Assembly: GCA_002706265.1 (NCBI GenBank)
Contig: PAKU01000038.1
Location: 1 to 64,000 of the forward strand
DNA from: Polycyclovorans sp.
Lineage (GTDB): Bacteria; Pseudomonadota; Gammaproteobacteria; Nevskiales; Nevskiaceae
Reading direction: 5' to 3'
DNA: 64,000 bases
Under the pieces are notes generated by a model. That model had not been told where the DNA came from and did not search any database. It saw only the letters and a program-made list of their open reading frames with translations. Made by a program: the position numbers and the translations under genes. Positions 36,752 through 47,150 of the stretch are shown piece by piece. Numbering within the stretch: position 1 is the first letter of the stretch; each line of letters starts with the position of its first letter.

Positions 36752-38230
36752 TCAGGGCGCGGCGCTGGCCACCCGCCGCACGGCGTCCAGCCAGCCGGCA
36801 TGCAGCCGGTCCGCTTCGGCCGCCGGCCGCTGCGGGCTGAAGCGTTGCTGTTCGGCCCACAAGGCGCTGATCTCATCCAGCGACGCGTAAACGCCGGTTT
36901 GCAGACCCGCCAGAAACGCCGCGCCCAGCGCAGTGGTTTCGATCACCTCGGGGCGTACCACCGGAATCTGCAACATGTCGGCCAGGTTCTGGGTCAGCCA
37001 GTCGTTGATGACCATGCCGCCATCGACCCGCAGCTCCTTGGGCGGCACGGCGTCTTCGCGCATGGCCGCCATCAGGTCGCGGGTCTGGTAGGCCACCGAT
37101 TCCAGCGCGGCGCGCACGATCTGGGCAATGCCGGAATCGCGGGTCAGGCCGAAGATGGCGCCGCGCGCTTCCGGGTCCCAGTAGGGCGCGCCCAGCCCGG
37201 TGAAGGCCGGCACCAGATAGACGCCGTTGGTGCTGTCGATGGAGGCGGCGAGACCGGCGGTTTCGCCGGCATGCGAGATCAGGTGCATGGCATCCCGCAG
37301 CCATTGCACCGCCGCGCCGGCGACAAAAATGCTGCCTTCGAGCGCGAAGGTGGGCTTGCCCTTGAGGCGGTAGGCCACCGTGGTCAGCAGACGGTTGCGT
37401 GAGGCCACGCGCTGGTCGCCGGTGTTGAGCACCATGAAGCAGCCGGTGCCGTAGGTGGACTTGATCATGCCGACCTCGAAACAGGCCTGACCGACGGTGG
37501 CGGCCTGTTGGTCCCCGGCGACGCCGGCGATGGCGATGGGCGCATCGATTCCATCGAGGGTGGCGGTGCCGAAGTCGGCGGCACTGTCGAGCACTTCGGG
37601 CAGCAGGGCGCGGGGCACGCCGAAGAAGTCCAGCAGTTCGTCGTCCCAGTCTTGCGTGTCGAGATTGAACAGCGCGGTGCGGCAGGCATTGGTGGCGTCG
37701 GTGACATGGCGCTGGCCGCCGGTCAGGTTCCAGATCACCCAGCAGTCCATGGTGCCGAAGGCCAGTTCACCCTTCTCGGCGCGGGCACGCGCGCCCTCGA
37801 CCTTGTCGAGAATCCAGGCGATCTTGGTGGCGGAGAAATACGGGTCGAGCAGCAGGCCGGTTTTTTCCGACAGCCACGCCGAGCGCTCGGCGCGCGCGGC
37901 ACACCAGGCGGCGGTGCGGCGGTCCTGCCAGACGATGGCCGGATGGATGGGCTTGCCGGTCTTGCGGTCCCACACGACGGTGGTTTCGCGTTGGTTGGTG
38001 ATGCCCATGCCGGCCAGGTCGGCGGCCTTCAGGCCGGCGTCTTTCAGCGCGCCGACGATGACCGCCTGGCTGTGCTCGGCGATGAGTGCCGCGTCGTGCT
38101 CCACCCAGCCCGACTGCGGGTAATGCTGCGGCAGTTCGATCTGGTGGCTGCCCAGCGCTTTGCCCTCGCGGGAAAAAATGATGGCGCGGGTGCTGGTGGT
38201 GCCTTGGTCAAGAGCCAGTAACGCGGTCAT
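36752..38230 (-). CDS. glpK: Glycerol kinase
   Basis: A 492-residue FGGY-family kinase that makes glycerol 3-phosphate. Conserved elements are [20 protein letters not shown] at the start, [40 protein letters not shown] and [17 protein letters not shown]. The C-terminal FGGY signature appears as [20 protein letters not shown]. No glpF or glpD is adjacent, so it is not in a glycerol uptake operon here. Its product is the substrate of the PlsB-like enzyme and GpsA further along the window. Confidence 0.97.
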   Translation of the reverse strand: MTALLALDQGTTSTRAIIFSREGKALGSHQIELPQHYPQSGWVEHDAALIAEHSQAVIVGALKDAGLKAADLAGMGITNQRETTVVWDRKTGKPIHPAIVWQDRRTAAWCAARAERSAWLSEKTGLLLDPYFSATKIAWILDKVEGARARAEKGELAFGTMDCWVIWNLTGGQRHVTDATNACRTALFNLDTQDWDDELLDFFGVPRALLPEVLDSAADFGTATLDGIDAPIAIAGVAGDQQAATVGQACFEVGMIKSTYGTGCFMVLNTGDQRVASRNRLLTTVAYRLKGKPTFALEGSIFVAGAAVQWLRDAMHLISHAGETAGLAASIDSTNGVYLVPAFTGLGAPYWDPEARGAIFGLTRDSGIAQIVRAALESVAYQTRDLMAAMREDAVPPKELRVDGGMVINDWLTQNLADMLQIPVVRPEVIETTALGAAFLAGLQTGVYASLDEISALWAEQQRFSPQRPAAEADRLHAGWLDAVRRVASAAP

Positions 38231-38326
38231 TTCAGCGAGCCTCGTGTGCGGGCCCTCAAGCCTAACGCAGACCCGCGACGCCGACGCACGTGCCCGCGGC
38301 GGCAGACGCGGGCCAGAAGAAATGCC

Positions 38327-39352
38327 TCAGAGGCTGCGCACCGCCGTGAACGTGGTGATGACCTTGCCGGTGGGCGCCCCGGTGGGCGAGCCGCCGCGCG
38401 GCTCGATGCTCACGGCGAAGGTCGGTGCCGGCTCGTCGCCGGTCAGGCCCTGGCGGGTGAGCACCTGACGGCCGGTGTCGGGCAGCACGCCCACCGACAC
38501 CGGGGTGCCGTCGGCGCCGATCCACCACAACTCGGCACTGCGGTTGGCGGGGATTTTGGGCGTGCCTTCGACCTGCACGAGAATCTGCTCGCCGTTGGCG
38601 GTGGACTGCACCACCCAGCGGCCGCCGTCGGCGGCCAGCGCGGCAATGAGCAGGCCCTGCGGCTCGGGAATCGGCGTGGCCTGGTCCATCAGGCTGACGC
38701 TCAGCAGGCCGCCGAACACCATCGCCAGCACGGTCGCGGCGACCGCCCAGACCTTGAGGAACGGGAAGGGCCCGCGCGGCGGGCGTGCGGCACGTCGCGC
38801 GGCGGGGCGGCTGCCGCGGCGGCCTGCTCCAGGGCGCGTGGCACGCGGCGCGATCGGGCCGTCCAGGCTTGGACCTTGGCGGGTGCCCTCGGGTGCGGTG
38901 AGCGTGGGTTCATCCACCACCGGCGGGGTCGGCGCGGCGTGCTGCGGACCCAGTGCCGGCGCCTGGCGACGGCCTTTGCTGTCGCCGGCCGGGGCCGCTG
39001 CGGGGGGCGCGGCGCGACGTGATCCGGGGTGCGATCCGGGCCGGGTGGCGATCAGTGGCGGCGGCGTGGTCAAGGCGGTGGCGTCGTCGTGAAGGGCCGC
39101 AGACGGGCGCGGGTCGGCCGCCGCCCGGGTGGCCGCCGCTTCGATGCGCTTCCACCGACCCTCGGTCGGCAGAACGGGCTTGAAGCCGCGATGGAGCACG
39201 CTGAAATGCCGCTCCCAGCGATACACCGCCGCCCGCAGTTCGGCATCGCGGGCCAGCCGCTGCTGCATGGCGGCGCGTGCCGGGCCGCGCAGGGTGCCCA
39301 GTACGTAGGCGGCGGCGAGCATCGAGCGGCGTGGGGCGGTCCAGGCGCTCAT
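38327..39352 (-). CDS. Anti-sigma factor, RskA type, with long basic linker
   Basis: A 341-residue single-pass membrane protein. Residues 1-75 are the cytoplasmic sigma-binding part (LAAAYVLGTLRGPARAAMQQ, YRWERHFSVL). Residues about 78-197 form an unusually long Pro/Ala/Arg-rich linker. The membrane segment is VWAVAATVLAMVFGGLLSVS (about 200-220), and the periplasmic C-terminal domain ends at about 341 (ELWWIGADGTPVSVGVLPD). ATG 39352 overlaps the sigma gene stop (ATGA); a GTG at 39364 is possible but less likely. It controls the adjacent ECF sigma factor. Confidence 0.85.
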   Translation of the reverse strand: MSAWTAPRRSMLAAAYVLGTLRGPARAAMQQRLARDAELRAAVYRWERHFSVLHRGFKPVLPTEGRWKRIEAAATRAAADPRPSAALHDDATALTTPPPLIATRPGSHPGSRRAAPPAAAPAGDSKGRRQAPALGPQHAAPTPPVVDEPTLTAPEGTRQGPSLDGPIAPRATRPGAGRRGSRPAARRAARPPRGPFPFLKVWAVAATVLAMVFGGLLSVSLMDQATPIPEPQGLLIAALAADGGRWVVQSTANGEQILVQVEGTPKIPANRSAELWWIGADGTPVSVGVLPDTGRQVLTRQGLTGDEPAPTFAVSIEPRGGSPTGAPTGKVITTFTAVRSL

Positions 39353-39921
39353 GGTTCCAGACACTCCCGCAGGCGCTGCAGGCCCCGTCGCACCCAGCTC
39401 TTCACCGTGCCCAGCGGACTGCCCATGTGTTCGGCCAGCTCGGGGTGGGTGTAGCCCTCGTAATAGGCCAGCATGACGGCCTTGCGCTGCTCGTCCGAGA
39501 GCTCAATGAGGCAGTCGTTGAGCCGATGCATGTGCTCGTCGGTTTCCGCCTGGTTGTCGGGCGCGTTGCTGGCGTCGGCCCAGTCCAGATCCATCGGCAG
39601 GACGTCTTCATCGGCGGAGCTGTGCTCGCGATGGGCGCGCACCAGATCCAGCGCCCGGTAGCGCGCGATGGTCATCATCCAGGCGAGCGGGTGCCCCCTC
39701 TCTTCGGCATAAGAGTCCGCCTTGTTCCAGATTCTGAGGTAGCAATCCTGCAAGGCGTCCTCCGCACGGTCACGATGGCGAAGAATACGCAGCAGTACCC
39801 CCAGCAGATGCGACGAGGTGGCCTCGTACAGCAGCCGGAACGCGCGCATGTCTTTGGCCGCGGTGGCGCGCAACAGCGCCACCAGCGACTCAGCTTCGTT
39901 CGGAACTCGGGGTTGTGCCAT
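39349..39921 (-). CDS. ECF sigma factor
   Basis: A 190-residue sigma-70 family factor. Region 2 appears as FRLLYEATSSHLLGVLLRIL and DALQDCYLRIWNKADSYAEE. Region 4 is LSDEQRKAVMLAYYEGYTHP with PLGTVKSWVRRGLQRLRECL. It pairs with the RskA-type anti-sigma gene just downstream, with coupled translation. ATG 39921 is preferred over the TTG at 39930. The promoter region shared with hemB contains an inverted repeat, which may be an autoregulatory site. Confidence 0.93.
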   Translation of the reverse strand: MAQPRVPNEAESLVALLRATAAKDMRAFRLLYEATSSHLLGVLLRILRHRDRAEDALQDCYLRIWNKADSYAEERGHPLAWMMTIARYRALDLVRAHREHSSADEDVLPMDLDWADASNAPDNQAETDEHMHRLNDCLIELSDEQRKAVMLAYYEGYTHPELAEHMGSPLGTVKSWVRRGLQRLRECLEP

Positions 39922-39931
39922 GCGCAACAAT

Positions 39932-39967
39932 ATAACGGAAGGCCAGCGATTCGGCGGGCCCCGTTAT
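39932..39967. promoter_or_regulatory. Inverted repeat in the sigma factor/hemB divergent promoter
   Basis: ATAACGG (39932-39938) and CCGTTAT (39961-39967) are perfect inverted arms 22 bases apart. Each arm lies close to a plausible -10 element: TATATT toward the sigma gene and TATGAT (39965-39970) toward hemB. CGTT is also common in ECF -10 elements. Confidence 0.4.
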
Positions 39968-39999
39968 GATTCGCCTCCTCCCCTCAAACTGGATGCCCG

Positions 40000-40997
<998 letters not shown>

Positions 40998-41001
<4 letters not shown>

Positions 41002-41807
41002 AGCGCTATGCGGTGATCGGCCAGCCGGTCGCACACAGTCTTTCGCCGACCATCCACAAGGCCTTCGCCGAGGCGGCGGCCATCACCCTCGATTACCAGG
41101 CGCTGGCCATCGATGCGGCCGATCTGGCGGCGCGGTTGGCGGCCCTGCACGGCGAAGGCTGGGCGGGATTCAACGTCACGCTGCCGCACAAGCAGGCGGT
41201 CATGGCCCTGTGCCAAGACCTCAGCGACGCGGCGCGACGCGCCGGGGCCGTCAACACCCTCATCCCGACCCCCGGCGGCTGGCACGGCGACAACACCGAC
41301 GGCACCGGGCTGGTGCAGGACCTTGCACGACTGGGCGTGACACTCGCCGGCCGCAGGGTGCTGGTGCTGGGTGCGGGCGGCGCGGCGCGCGGCATCATCG
41401 CGCCGTTGCTGGCCACCCGCCCGGCATCGTTGACCATTTCCAACCGCAATCCCTGGAAGCCCGAGGCGCTCAGCGAAGCCTTTGCCGACCTCGGCACCCT
41501 GACGCCGCGCACCCACTGGGCGCTGAAGGGCGATGCCTTTGACGTGGTCATCAACGCCACGTCCGCAGGCCACAGCGGGGCCATGCCGCCCATGCCCGAG
41601 GGCCTGTTCGCCGACGGCGCGGTGGCCTACGACCTCAGCTACGGCAAGGCCCACCTGCCGTTTGCCGAATGGACAACCGCGCAGGGTGCGCGGACGGTCC
41701 ACGATGGTCTGGGCATGCTGGTGGCGCAGGCCGCCGAGAGTTTCCGCCTGTGGCACGGCGTGACGCCGGATGCTGCGTCGGTGCTGGCGTTGCTGCGCGC
41801 GGACTAG
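40998..41807 (+). CDS. aroE: Shikimate dehydrogenase
   Basis: A 269-residue NADP enzyme of aromatic amino acid synthesis. Key elements are YAVIGQPVAHSLSPTIHKAF at the N-terminus, the catalytic GFNVTLPHKQAVMAL, GWHGDNTDGTGLVQDL, the nucleotide site LVLGAGGAARGIIAPLL, and the NADP-binding ISNRNPWK. The C-terminal YGKAHLPF and GLGMLVAQAAESFRLW complete it. ATG 40998 overlaps hemB. The final TAG is shared with the convergent tatC stop through the palindrome CTAG. Confidence 0.97.
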
Positions 41808-42580
41808 CCGGCGCCGTTGCCCCGTTGCTGGGCTTCGACCTCGGCGATGCCGGGGGTGACCCAGCGCGAGACAAAGATGCCCAGCTCGAACAGCAGATAC
41901 ACCGGCACCGCCAGCATGAACTGCGAAATGATGTCGGGCGGCGTGAAGATGGCGCCCAGCACGAAGGCGCCGATGAACACGTACTCGCGCACGCTTTTCA
42001 GCTTCGCCGGGGTGACCAGGCCGGTCTGCACCATGAGCACGATGGCCACGGGCGTCTCGAAGGCGAGGCCGAAGGCGATGAACAGCGTCAGTACGAAGCT
42101 GAGGTAGGCGCTGATGTCGGTCATGACCGAGACCCCTTCAGGCGCCATCCCGACCAGGAACCCAAACACCGCGGGCAACACCAGAAAGTAGGCGAAGGCC
42201 ACGCCGGCGTAGAACAGCAGCGTTGACGAGAGCATGAGCGGTGCGACGAAGCGCTGTTCCGACTTGTACAGGCCGGGCGCGATGAACGCCCAGGCCTGCC
42301 AGAGCGTCCATGGCATCGAGATGATGAACGCCAGCGCCGCCGCCAGCTTGATGGGCGCGAAGAACGGCGAGGCCACCTCGGTGGCGATCATGGTGGTGCC
42401 TTCGGGCAGCAGGGCCATGAGCGGCGTGGCGATCACCGTATAGACCTCACGCGCCACGAAGGTCAGCGGAATGAACACCAGCAGCAGGCCGAGCACGATG
42501 CGCAACAGCCGGTCGCGCATCTCCAGCAGATGCGCCATGAGCGGCTGTTCGTTGCTGTTGACCTCGGCCTTGCGGCTCAT
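41804..42580 (-). CDS. tatC: Twin-arginine translocase subunit TatC
   Basis: A 258-residue inner-membrane protein with six transmembrane helices that binds twin-Arg signal peptides. The family opening LMAHLLEMRDRLLRIVLGLL, the FAPIKLAAALAFIISMPWTL segment, and LVTPAKLKSVREYVFIGAFV with FTPPDIISQFMLAVP are intact. It starts within the tatB stop (ATGA) and ends in a CTAG shared with aroE. It is the last gene of the his-tat transcription unit on this strand. Confidence 0.97.
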   Translation of the reverse strand: MSRKAEVNSNEQPLMAHLLEMRDRLLRIVLGLLLVFIPLTFVAREVYTVIATPLMALLPEGTTMIATEVASPFFAPIKLAAALAFIISMPWTLWQAWAFIAPGLYKSEQRFVAPLMLSSTLLFYAGVAFAYFLVLPAVFGFLVGMAPEGVSVMTDISAYLSFVLTLFIAFGLAFETPVAIVLMVQTGLVTPAKLKSVREYVFIGAFVLGAIFTPPDIISQFMLAVPVYLLFELGIFVSRWVTPGIAEVEAQQRGNGAG

Positions 42581-42936
42581 GGGGCCTGGTTCTTGTCGGC
42601 GGCCGGCGGGGCGTCGGCGGCGTTGCCTGACGCGCCGTCGCGGAGCGGTTTGTGCGGGGTCACACGGTCCTTGAGCTGGGTCATTTCGCCGCGCAGGCCC
42701 GATTCGGCTTCCCCGGCTTTTTCCTTGAGCAGCCGGTGGGCTTCTTCCAGCTCGCGGCGCAGATCGCTGGCGCGTGTTTCGCGGTCAAGCTCGGCCGTGA
42801 GGTTGCGCAGGTATCCCTTGGCGGTGCCGACCCAGCGGCCCAGGCCGCGCGCCGCGCGCGGCAGCTTTTCCGGGCCGAGGACGACCAGCGCGATCACCAG
42901 AACGATGGCGATCTCGGCAAAGCTGAAATCCAGCAT
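42577..42936 (-). CDS. tatB: Twin-arginine translocase subunit TatB
   Basis: A 119-residue protein. The N-terminal helix MLDFSFAEIAIVLVIALVVL is followed by the hinge GPEKLPRAARGLGRWVGTAK, typical of TatB. An amphipathic helix reaches about residue 85, and the Ala/Pro-rich tail is disordered. It binds TatC in the receptor complex. It lies 9 bases after tatA and overlaps tatC by 4 nt. Confidence 0.96.
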   Translation of the reverse strand: MLDFSFAEIAIVLVIALVVLGPEKLPRAARGLGRWVGTAKGYLRNLTAELDRETRASDLRRELEEAHRLLKEKAGEAESGLRGEMTQLKDRVTPHKPLRDGASGNAADAPPAADKNQAP

Positions 42937-42945
42937 GCGCGGTCT

Positions 42946-43179
42946 TTAGACCTTGTCTTTTTCAGTCTGCGACGCGGTGCTGTGCGGGGCGTTCTGATGC
43001 GGCTCGGCCAGCGACTCGGCGTCTTTGCGGGTGTCGGCCTCGCCCTCCTTCATCGACTGCTTGAAGTTCTTGATGCCGGCGCCGAGGTCGCCCCCGGCAT
43101 TGCGCAGTTTCTTGGTGCCGAAGATCACGAGCACGATGACCAGTACGATCAACCAGTGCCAGATGCTGAATGAACCCAT
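42946..43179 (-). CDS. tatA: Twin-arginine translocase subunit TatA
   Basis: A 77-residue pore-forming subunit. It starts [20 protein letters not shown], followed by the conserved [20 protein letters not shown] hinge and amphipathic helix, then an acidic tail. ATG 43179 is correct because the TatA N-terminus begins there; an upstream in-frame ATG (43218) would add 13 charged residues before the membrane helix. It lies 10 bases from the hisE stop, so it may be cotranscribed with the his genes. Confidence 0.97.
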   Translation of the reverse strand: MGSFSIWHWLIVLVIVLVIFGTKKLRNAGGDLGAGIKNFKQSMKEGEADTRKDAESLAEPHQNAPHSTASQTEKDKV

Positions 43180-43189
43180 CGTTGATTCC

Positions 43190-43516
43190 TCAATTGTTCC
43201 GTGCCGCTTTTTCGGCATGACCTGACAGGCCGAAGCGCTGGGCCAGAACGTCGGTCACGTCCTCCAGGCTCAGGCCCTTGTGTACCAGCAGCACCAGGGT
43301 GTGAAACCACAGGTCTGCCACTTCGTTCGACAGCGGCCCTGGCGCGCCGTTCTTGGCAGCCAGCAGAACCTCCGCGGCCTCTTCGCCCACCTTCTTCAAA
43401 ATGGCGTCGTCACCCTTGGCCATCAGGCTGGCGACGTACGACCCGGCAGGATCGGCGCACTTCTGACGTTCACGAATCACGTCCACCAGAGCGGTCAATA
43501 TGTCGTTTGCGGGCAT
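43190..43516 (-). CDS. hisE: Phosphoribosyl-ATP diphosphatase
   Basis: A 108-residue MazG-like enzyme for the second step of histidine synthesis. Key blocks are [40 protein letters not shown] and [20 protein letters not shown]. It is a separate HisE, not fused to HisI. The cyclohydrolase HisI, commonly encoded between hisF and hisE, is missing; only 84 bases separate hisE from hisF. Confidence 0.96.
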   Translation of the reverse strand: MPANDILTALVDVIRERQKCADPAGSYVASLMAKGDDAILKKVGEEAAEVLLAAKNGAPGPLSNEVADLWFHTLVLLVHKGLSLEDVTDVLAQRFGLSGHAEKAARNN

Positions 43517-43600
43517 CGGTCAGTGTGCAGTAGGGGCATGACAGGCAGACGACAGCTTACACAAGCGCGGGGTCGGCCCAAGGCGGGACCTGCGCGCGCC

Positions 43601-44371
43601 TCAGAGGCGAATGTTGACGCCCTTGCCCTTCAGGAAGCGCTTGGCTTCGCCGACGGTGTGGGTGCCGTGGTGAAAGATGCTGGCCGCCAACACCGCGTCG
43701 CAGCGACCCTCGGTGAGCCCTTCATACAAATGCTTGAGTTCGCCCACGCCGCCGCTGGCAATCAGCGGCACGGCCACCTGGTCGCTGATGGCCCGCAGCA
43801 GTTCGTGGTCGTAGCCTTCCTTGGTGCCGTCGCGGTCCATGCTGGTGACCAGCAGTTCGCCGGCGCCGAGCTTGGCCATGCGCACGGCCCACTCGACGGC
43901 GTCGATGCCGGTGGAGCGGCGCCCGCCGTGGGTGAACACTTCCCAGCGCAGCGGCTCCTTCTTCTTGTTGACGCGCTTGGCATCGATGGCCACGACGATG
44001 CACTGCACGCCGTAACGATCACCGGCTTCGGCGACCAGCTGCGGGCGGTCGACGGCGGCGGTGTTGATGCTCACCTTGTCGGCACCGGCCGACAGCAGGG
44101 CGCGCACATCGGCGCAGGTGCGAACGCCGCCGCCGACGGTCAGTGGAATGTAGATTTCACGCGCCACCGCTTCGACGGTCTTGAACAGGGTCGGGCGGTC
44201 ATCGCTGCTGGCGGTGATGTCGAGGAACACCAGTTCGTCGGCACCCTGCTGGTCGTAGCGGCGGGCGACCTCGACCGGGTCGCCGGCGTCCTGTATCGAT
44301 TCGAACTTGACGCCCTTGACCACGCGGCCGCGGTCGATGTCGAGGCAGGGAATGATGCGCTTGGCCAGCAT
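43601..44371 (-). CDS. hisF: Imidazole glycerol phosphate synthase, cyclase subunit
   Basis: A 256-residue TIM barrel that, with HisH, makes imidazole glycerol phosphate and AICAR. Conserved elements are [20 protein letters not shown] with the catalytic Asp, [48 protein letters not shown], and [17 protein letters not shown] with the second Asp. It follows hisA with 3 bases between. The length is normal. Confidence 0.98.
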   Translation of the reverse strand: MLAKRIIPCLDIDRGRVVKGVKFESIQDAGDPVEVARRYDQQGADELVFLDITASSDDRPTLFKTVEAVAREIYIPLTVGGGVRTCADVRALLSAGADKVSINTAAVDRPQLVAEAGDRYGVQCIVVAIDAKRVNKKKEPLRWEVFTHGGRRSTGIDAVEWAVRMAKLGAGELLVTSMDRDGTKEGYDHELLRAISDQVAVPLIASGGVGELKHLYEGLTEGRCDAVLAASIFHHGTHTVGEAKRFLKGKGVNIRL

Positions 44372-44374
44372 CGG

Positions 44375-45100
44375 TCAGCCTTTCGCGAGTTTGACGGCGG
44401 CCTTGAAGTCGAGGCTGCCCTCGTACAGGGCGCGGCCGATGATGGCGCCGGCCACGCCGTCATCTTCCAGCGTTTTGAGGCGTTCGATGTCGGCCAGCGA
44501 GCTGACGCCGCCGCTGGCGTACACCGGGGTTTTCAGCGCGCGGGCCAGGTTGCCGGTGGCTTCTTCGTTGAAGCCGTTCATCATGCCGTCGCGACCAATG
44601 TCGGTGTAGATGACCGCTTCGACGCCGTCGCGCTCGCAGTGCAGGGCGGTTTCGATCACGTCGTGCCCGGTGACCTTGGTCCAGCCGTTCAGCGCCACGC
44701 GGCCGTCGACCGCGTCGAGCCCGACGATGATGTGGCGTGGGTATTCGAGGCAAAGATCGTGCAGAAAGTGCGGCGCGTTGACCGCGCGCGTGCCGATGAT
44801 CACGTAGTCCACGCCCGCATCGAGGTAGCGCTGCACGGTGTCTTCGTCGCGAATGCCGCCGCCGATCTGTACCGGGATGCTGATCGCCTTGGCAATGGCC
44901 TCGACCACCTTGAGGTTGATCGGCTCGCCCTTCATGGCGCCGTCCAGGTCGACCACGTGCAGCCGTTCGGCCCCTTCGTCGGCCCAGCGTTGCGCCATCG
45001 CCACGGGGTCTTTGGAGAACACCGTGACATCGTCCATTCGGCCTTGGCGCAGGCGGACGCACTCCCCATTCTTGAGGTCAATCGCAGGAATCAGCAGCAT
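44375..45100 (-). CDS. hisA: ProFAR isomerase
   Basis: A 241-residue TIM barrel that opens the ring of ProFAR in histidine synthesis. Diagnostic parts are [19 protein letters not shown] at the start, [50 protein letters not shown] and [18 protein letters not shown] 45100 is chosen because the HisA fold begins there, although the frame is open further upstream; no strong ribosome-binding site is visible. About 124 bases separate it from hisH. Confidence 0.97.
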   Translation of the reverse strand: MLLIPAIDLKNGECVRLRQGRMDDVTVFSKDPVAMAQRWADEGAERLHVVDLDGAMKGEPINLKVVEAIAKAISIPVQIGGGIRDEDTVQRYLDAGVDYVIIGTRAVNAPHFLHDLCLEYPRHIIVGLDAVDGRVALNGWTKVTGHDVIETALHCERDGVEAVIYTDIGRDGMMNGFNEEATGNLARALKTPVYASGGVSSLADIERLKTLEDDGVAGAIIGRALYEGSLDFKAAVKLAKG

Positions 45101-45224
45101 GAGTTGGGCAACAGCGTGGAGTCGTTTTTGGGGCGGGCGATCTGGCGGCGCGGCGCATCGGGCGATGACCCTGACAGCCAGACTGCCGCAGTTGGCAGCG
45201 GCGGTGCAACTCGGGGTAGGGTCA

Positions 45225-45872
45225 TCAGGGCGACCAGTCAACGAAATTGGTCAACAACTGAATGCCGGTGGCCTGGCTTTTTTCGGGATGAAACTGGAAG
45301 GCCACGATGTTTTCGTGCGCCAGTGCGGCGGTGAACGGTTGCATGTATTCCGCTTCGCCCATGCGGTCACTCGGCAAGGCAAGCGCCACGTAGTAGCTGT
45401 GCACGAAATAGAACCAGCTGTTGTCGGGGACGTTCTTCCACATCGGGTGCGTCGGCATGCTCTGCCGTACCCGGTTCCAGCCCATGTGCGGCACCTTCAG
45501 GCGCGGGCCGTCGGCCGGGTCGGCGGGCGGTGGGTCGGGGAAGCGGCGCACCTGGCCACTGATGATGCCCAGTGCATCCACGCCGCCGTTTTCTTCGCTG
45601 TGATCGAGCATCACCTGCATACCGAGACAGATGCCCATCAAGGGTTTGGTGCGGGCGGCCTCGCGCACCATCTCGTTGAGTTCGAGGCGCCGCAGTTCGT
45701 TCATGCACGCCTTCACGCCGCCCACCCCGGGCAGCACGATGCGGTCGCACTTCATCAGCACCTCGGGGTCGTAGGAGACCTCCACGCGCGTGGCGCTGCA
45801 GACCCGCTCCAGCGCCTTGCCGAGCGAATGCAGGTTGCCCATGCCGTAATCGATGACGCCAATCGCTCGCAT
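45225..45872 (-). CDS. hisH: Imidazole glycerol phosphate synthase, glutaminase subunit
   Basis: A 215-residue class I glutamine amidotransferase supplying ammonia to HisF. It opens [20 protein letters not shown]. The nucleophile Cys is in [10 protein letters not shown], with the oxyanion region [11 protein letters not shown]. The C-terminal His-Glu pair is in [15 protein letters not shown] 45872 starts the homologous region. It is a complete, unfused subunit. Confidence 0.97.
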   Translation of the reverse strand: MRAIGVIDYGMGNLHSLGKALERVCSATRVEVSYDPEVLMKCDRIVLPGVGGVKACMNELRRLELNEMVREAARTKPLMGICLGMQVMLDHSEENGGVDALGIISGQVRRFPDPPPADPADGPRLKVPHMGWNRVRQSMPTHPMWKNVPDNSWFYFVHSYYVALALPSDRMGEAEYMQPFTAALAHENIVAFQFHPEKSQATGIQLLTNFVDWSP

Positions 45873-45936
45873 TGGTAAATCTGGACTTGGAGAATAAGGA
45901 GGGGTGGAACGTGAACGCCGTCGCGCCGGATGCGGG

Positions 45937-46536
45937 TTACAGCACGCCTTTGGTCGAAGGCATGGCGTCGGCAGCGCGGGCATCGACCGTGCAGGCCATG
46001 CGCAGCGCCCGGCCAAAGGCCTTGAACACGGTTTCGGCGATGTGATGGCTGTTGCGACCGCGCAGGGCATCCACGTGCAGGGTCATCTGCGCGTGGTTGA
46101 CCAGTCCCTGAAAGAACTCGCGGAACAGGTCAACGTCGAAGTCGCCGATGCGGGCGCGGGTGAACTCGACGAACCACTCCAGTCCGGGGCGGCCCGACAG
46201 GTCGATCACCACCCGCGACAGTGCTTCGTCGAGCGGCACATAGGCGTGGCCGTAGCGCACCAGACCCTTCTTGTCGCCAATGGCCTGGGCGATGGCCTGG
46301 CCGATGCTGATGCCGATGTCTTCGACGCTGTGATGGTCGTCGATGTGCCGGTCGCCTTCTGCCTTGACCTTGAGGTCAATCAGGCCGTGGCGGGCAATCT
46401 GGTCCAGCATGTGGTCCAGAAAGGGGACACCGGTGTCGAGTTCGCGCGCGCCGCTGCCGTCGAGATTGATCTCGACTTCGATGCGGGTTTCCAGCGTGGT
46501 GCGCGAAATGCGGGCGATTCGGGCGGTCATTCCCAT
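45937..46536 (-). CDS. hisB: Imidazoleglycerol-phosphate dehydratase
   Basis: A 199-residue Mn-dependent dehydratase. The metal-binding repeats are [17 protein letters not shown] with [18 protein letters not shown], and [20 protein letters not shown]. It is the stand-alone dehydratase, without the N-terminal histidinol-phosphatase domain of enterobacterial HisB. ATG 46536 and ATG 46530 are both possible. It is the first his gene of this block; hisG, hisD and hisC are not upstream within the window. Confidence 0.97.
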   Translation of the reverse strand: MGMTARIARISRTTLETRIEVEINLDGSGARELDTGVPFLDHMLDQIARHGLIDLKVKAEGDRHIDDHHSVEDIGISIGQAIAQAIGDKKGLVRYGHAYVPLDEALSRVVIDLSGRPGLEWFVEFTRARIGDFDVDLFREFFQGLVNHAQMTLHVDALRGRNSHHIAETVFKAFGRALRMACTVDARAADAMPSTKGVL

Positions 46537-46585
46537 TCAGGGCTAGCGTTCGAGGCGCGTAGGATACGCCTTCGAGCGCACCGCG

Positions 46586-47059
46586 TCAGACCGCGCCTGC
46601 GGGGACCGCAGACGGCGCCGTCTCCAGCCAGAACGTCACCGGTCCATCGTTGATCAGCGACACGGCCATGTCGGCGCCGAACGCCCCCTGCCGCACCCGT
46701 GCCGCGCCCAGGGACGCGACGGCCGTCGACACCGCAACCGCGAACAGTCCGCGTGCCTGATCCGGCGGCGCGCTGGTTGAAAAGCCCGGGCGCAGTCCAC
46801 TGCGGGTGTCGGCGGCCAAGGTGAACTGCGGCACCAGCAGCAGGCTGCCCCCGGCGTCGCGCAGCGAGCGGTTCATGCGCCCCCGGTCATCGGCGAACAC
46901 GCGGTAGGCCATGCAGCGCTGTGTGAGTTGGGCGACGCGGGCCGCGTCGTCGTCTGGCTCGAAGCCCACGAGCACCAGGAGACCGGGGCCAATGTTGGCG
47001 ATCTGCGCCTCCGCGACCGATACGGATGCTTGGCTGACGCGCTGTAGCAGGGCTTTCAT
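46586..47059 (-). CDS. dtd: D-aminoacyl-tRNA deacylase
   Basis: A 157-residue enzyme that removes D-amino acids from mischarged tRNA. It opens MKALLQRVSQASVSV. The catalytic SQxxxPQFTL-type motif appears as GSLLLVPQFTLAADTRSG, and the GPVT motif is in NDGPVTFWLET. ATG 47059 is the family's standard start. The extended tail (PSAVPAGAV) is short. It is divergent from the TakP-like gene. Confidence 0.97.
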   Translation of the reverse strand: MKALLQRVSQASVSVAEAQIANIGPGLLVLVGFEPDDDAARVAQLTQRCMAYRVFADDRGRMNRSLRDAGGSLLLVPQFTLAADTRSGLRPGFSTSAPPDQARGLFAVAVSTAVASLGAARVRQGAFGADMAVSLINDGPVTFWLETAPSAVPAGAV

Positions 47060-47150
47060 CGCCAGCAGTTTAATGAAGGCGGCGACTGTTCCACCGGCGG
47101 TGGTTCCGTGTAGGCTCCTGCGCCTCAACACGTGAGGCGGGAGCAGGGTG

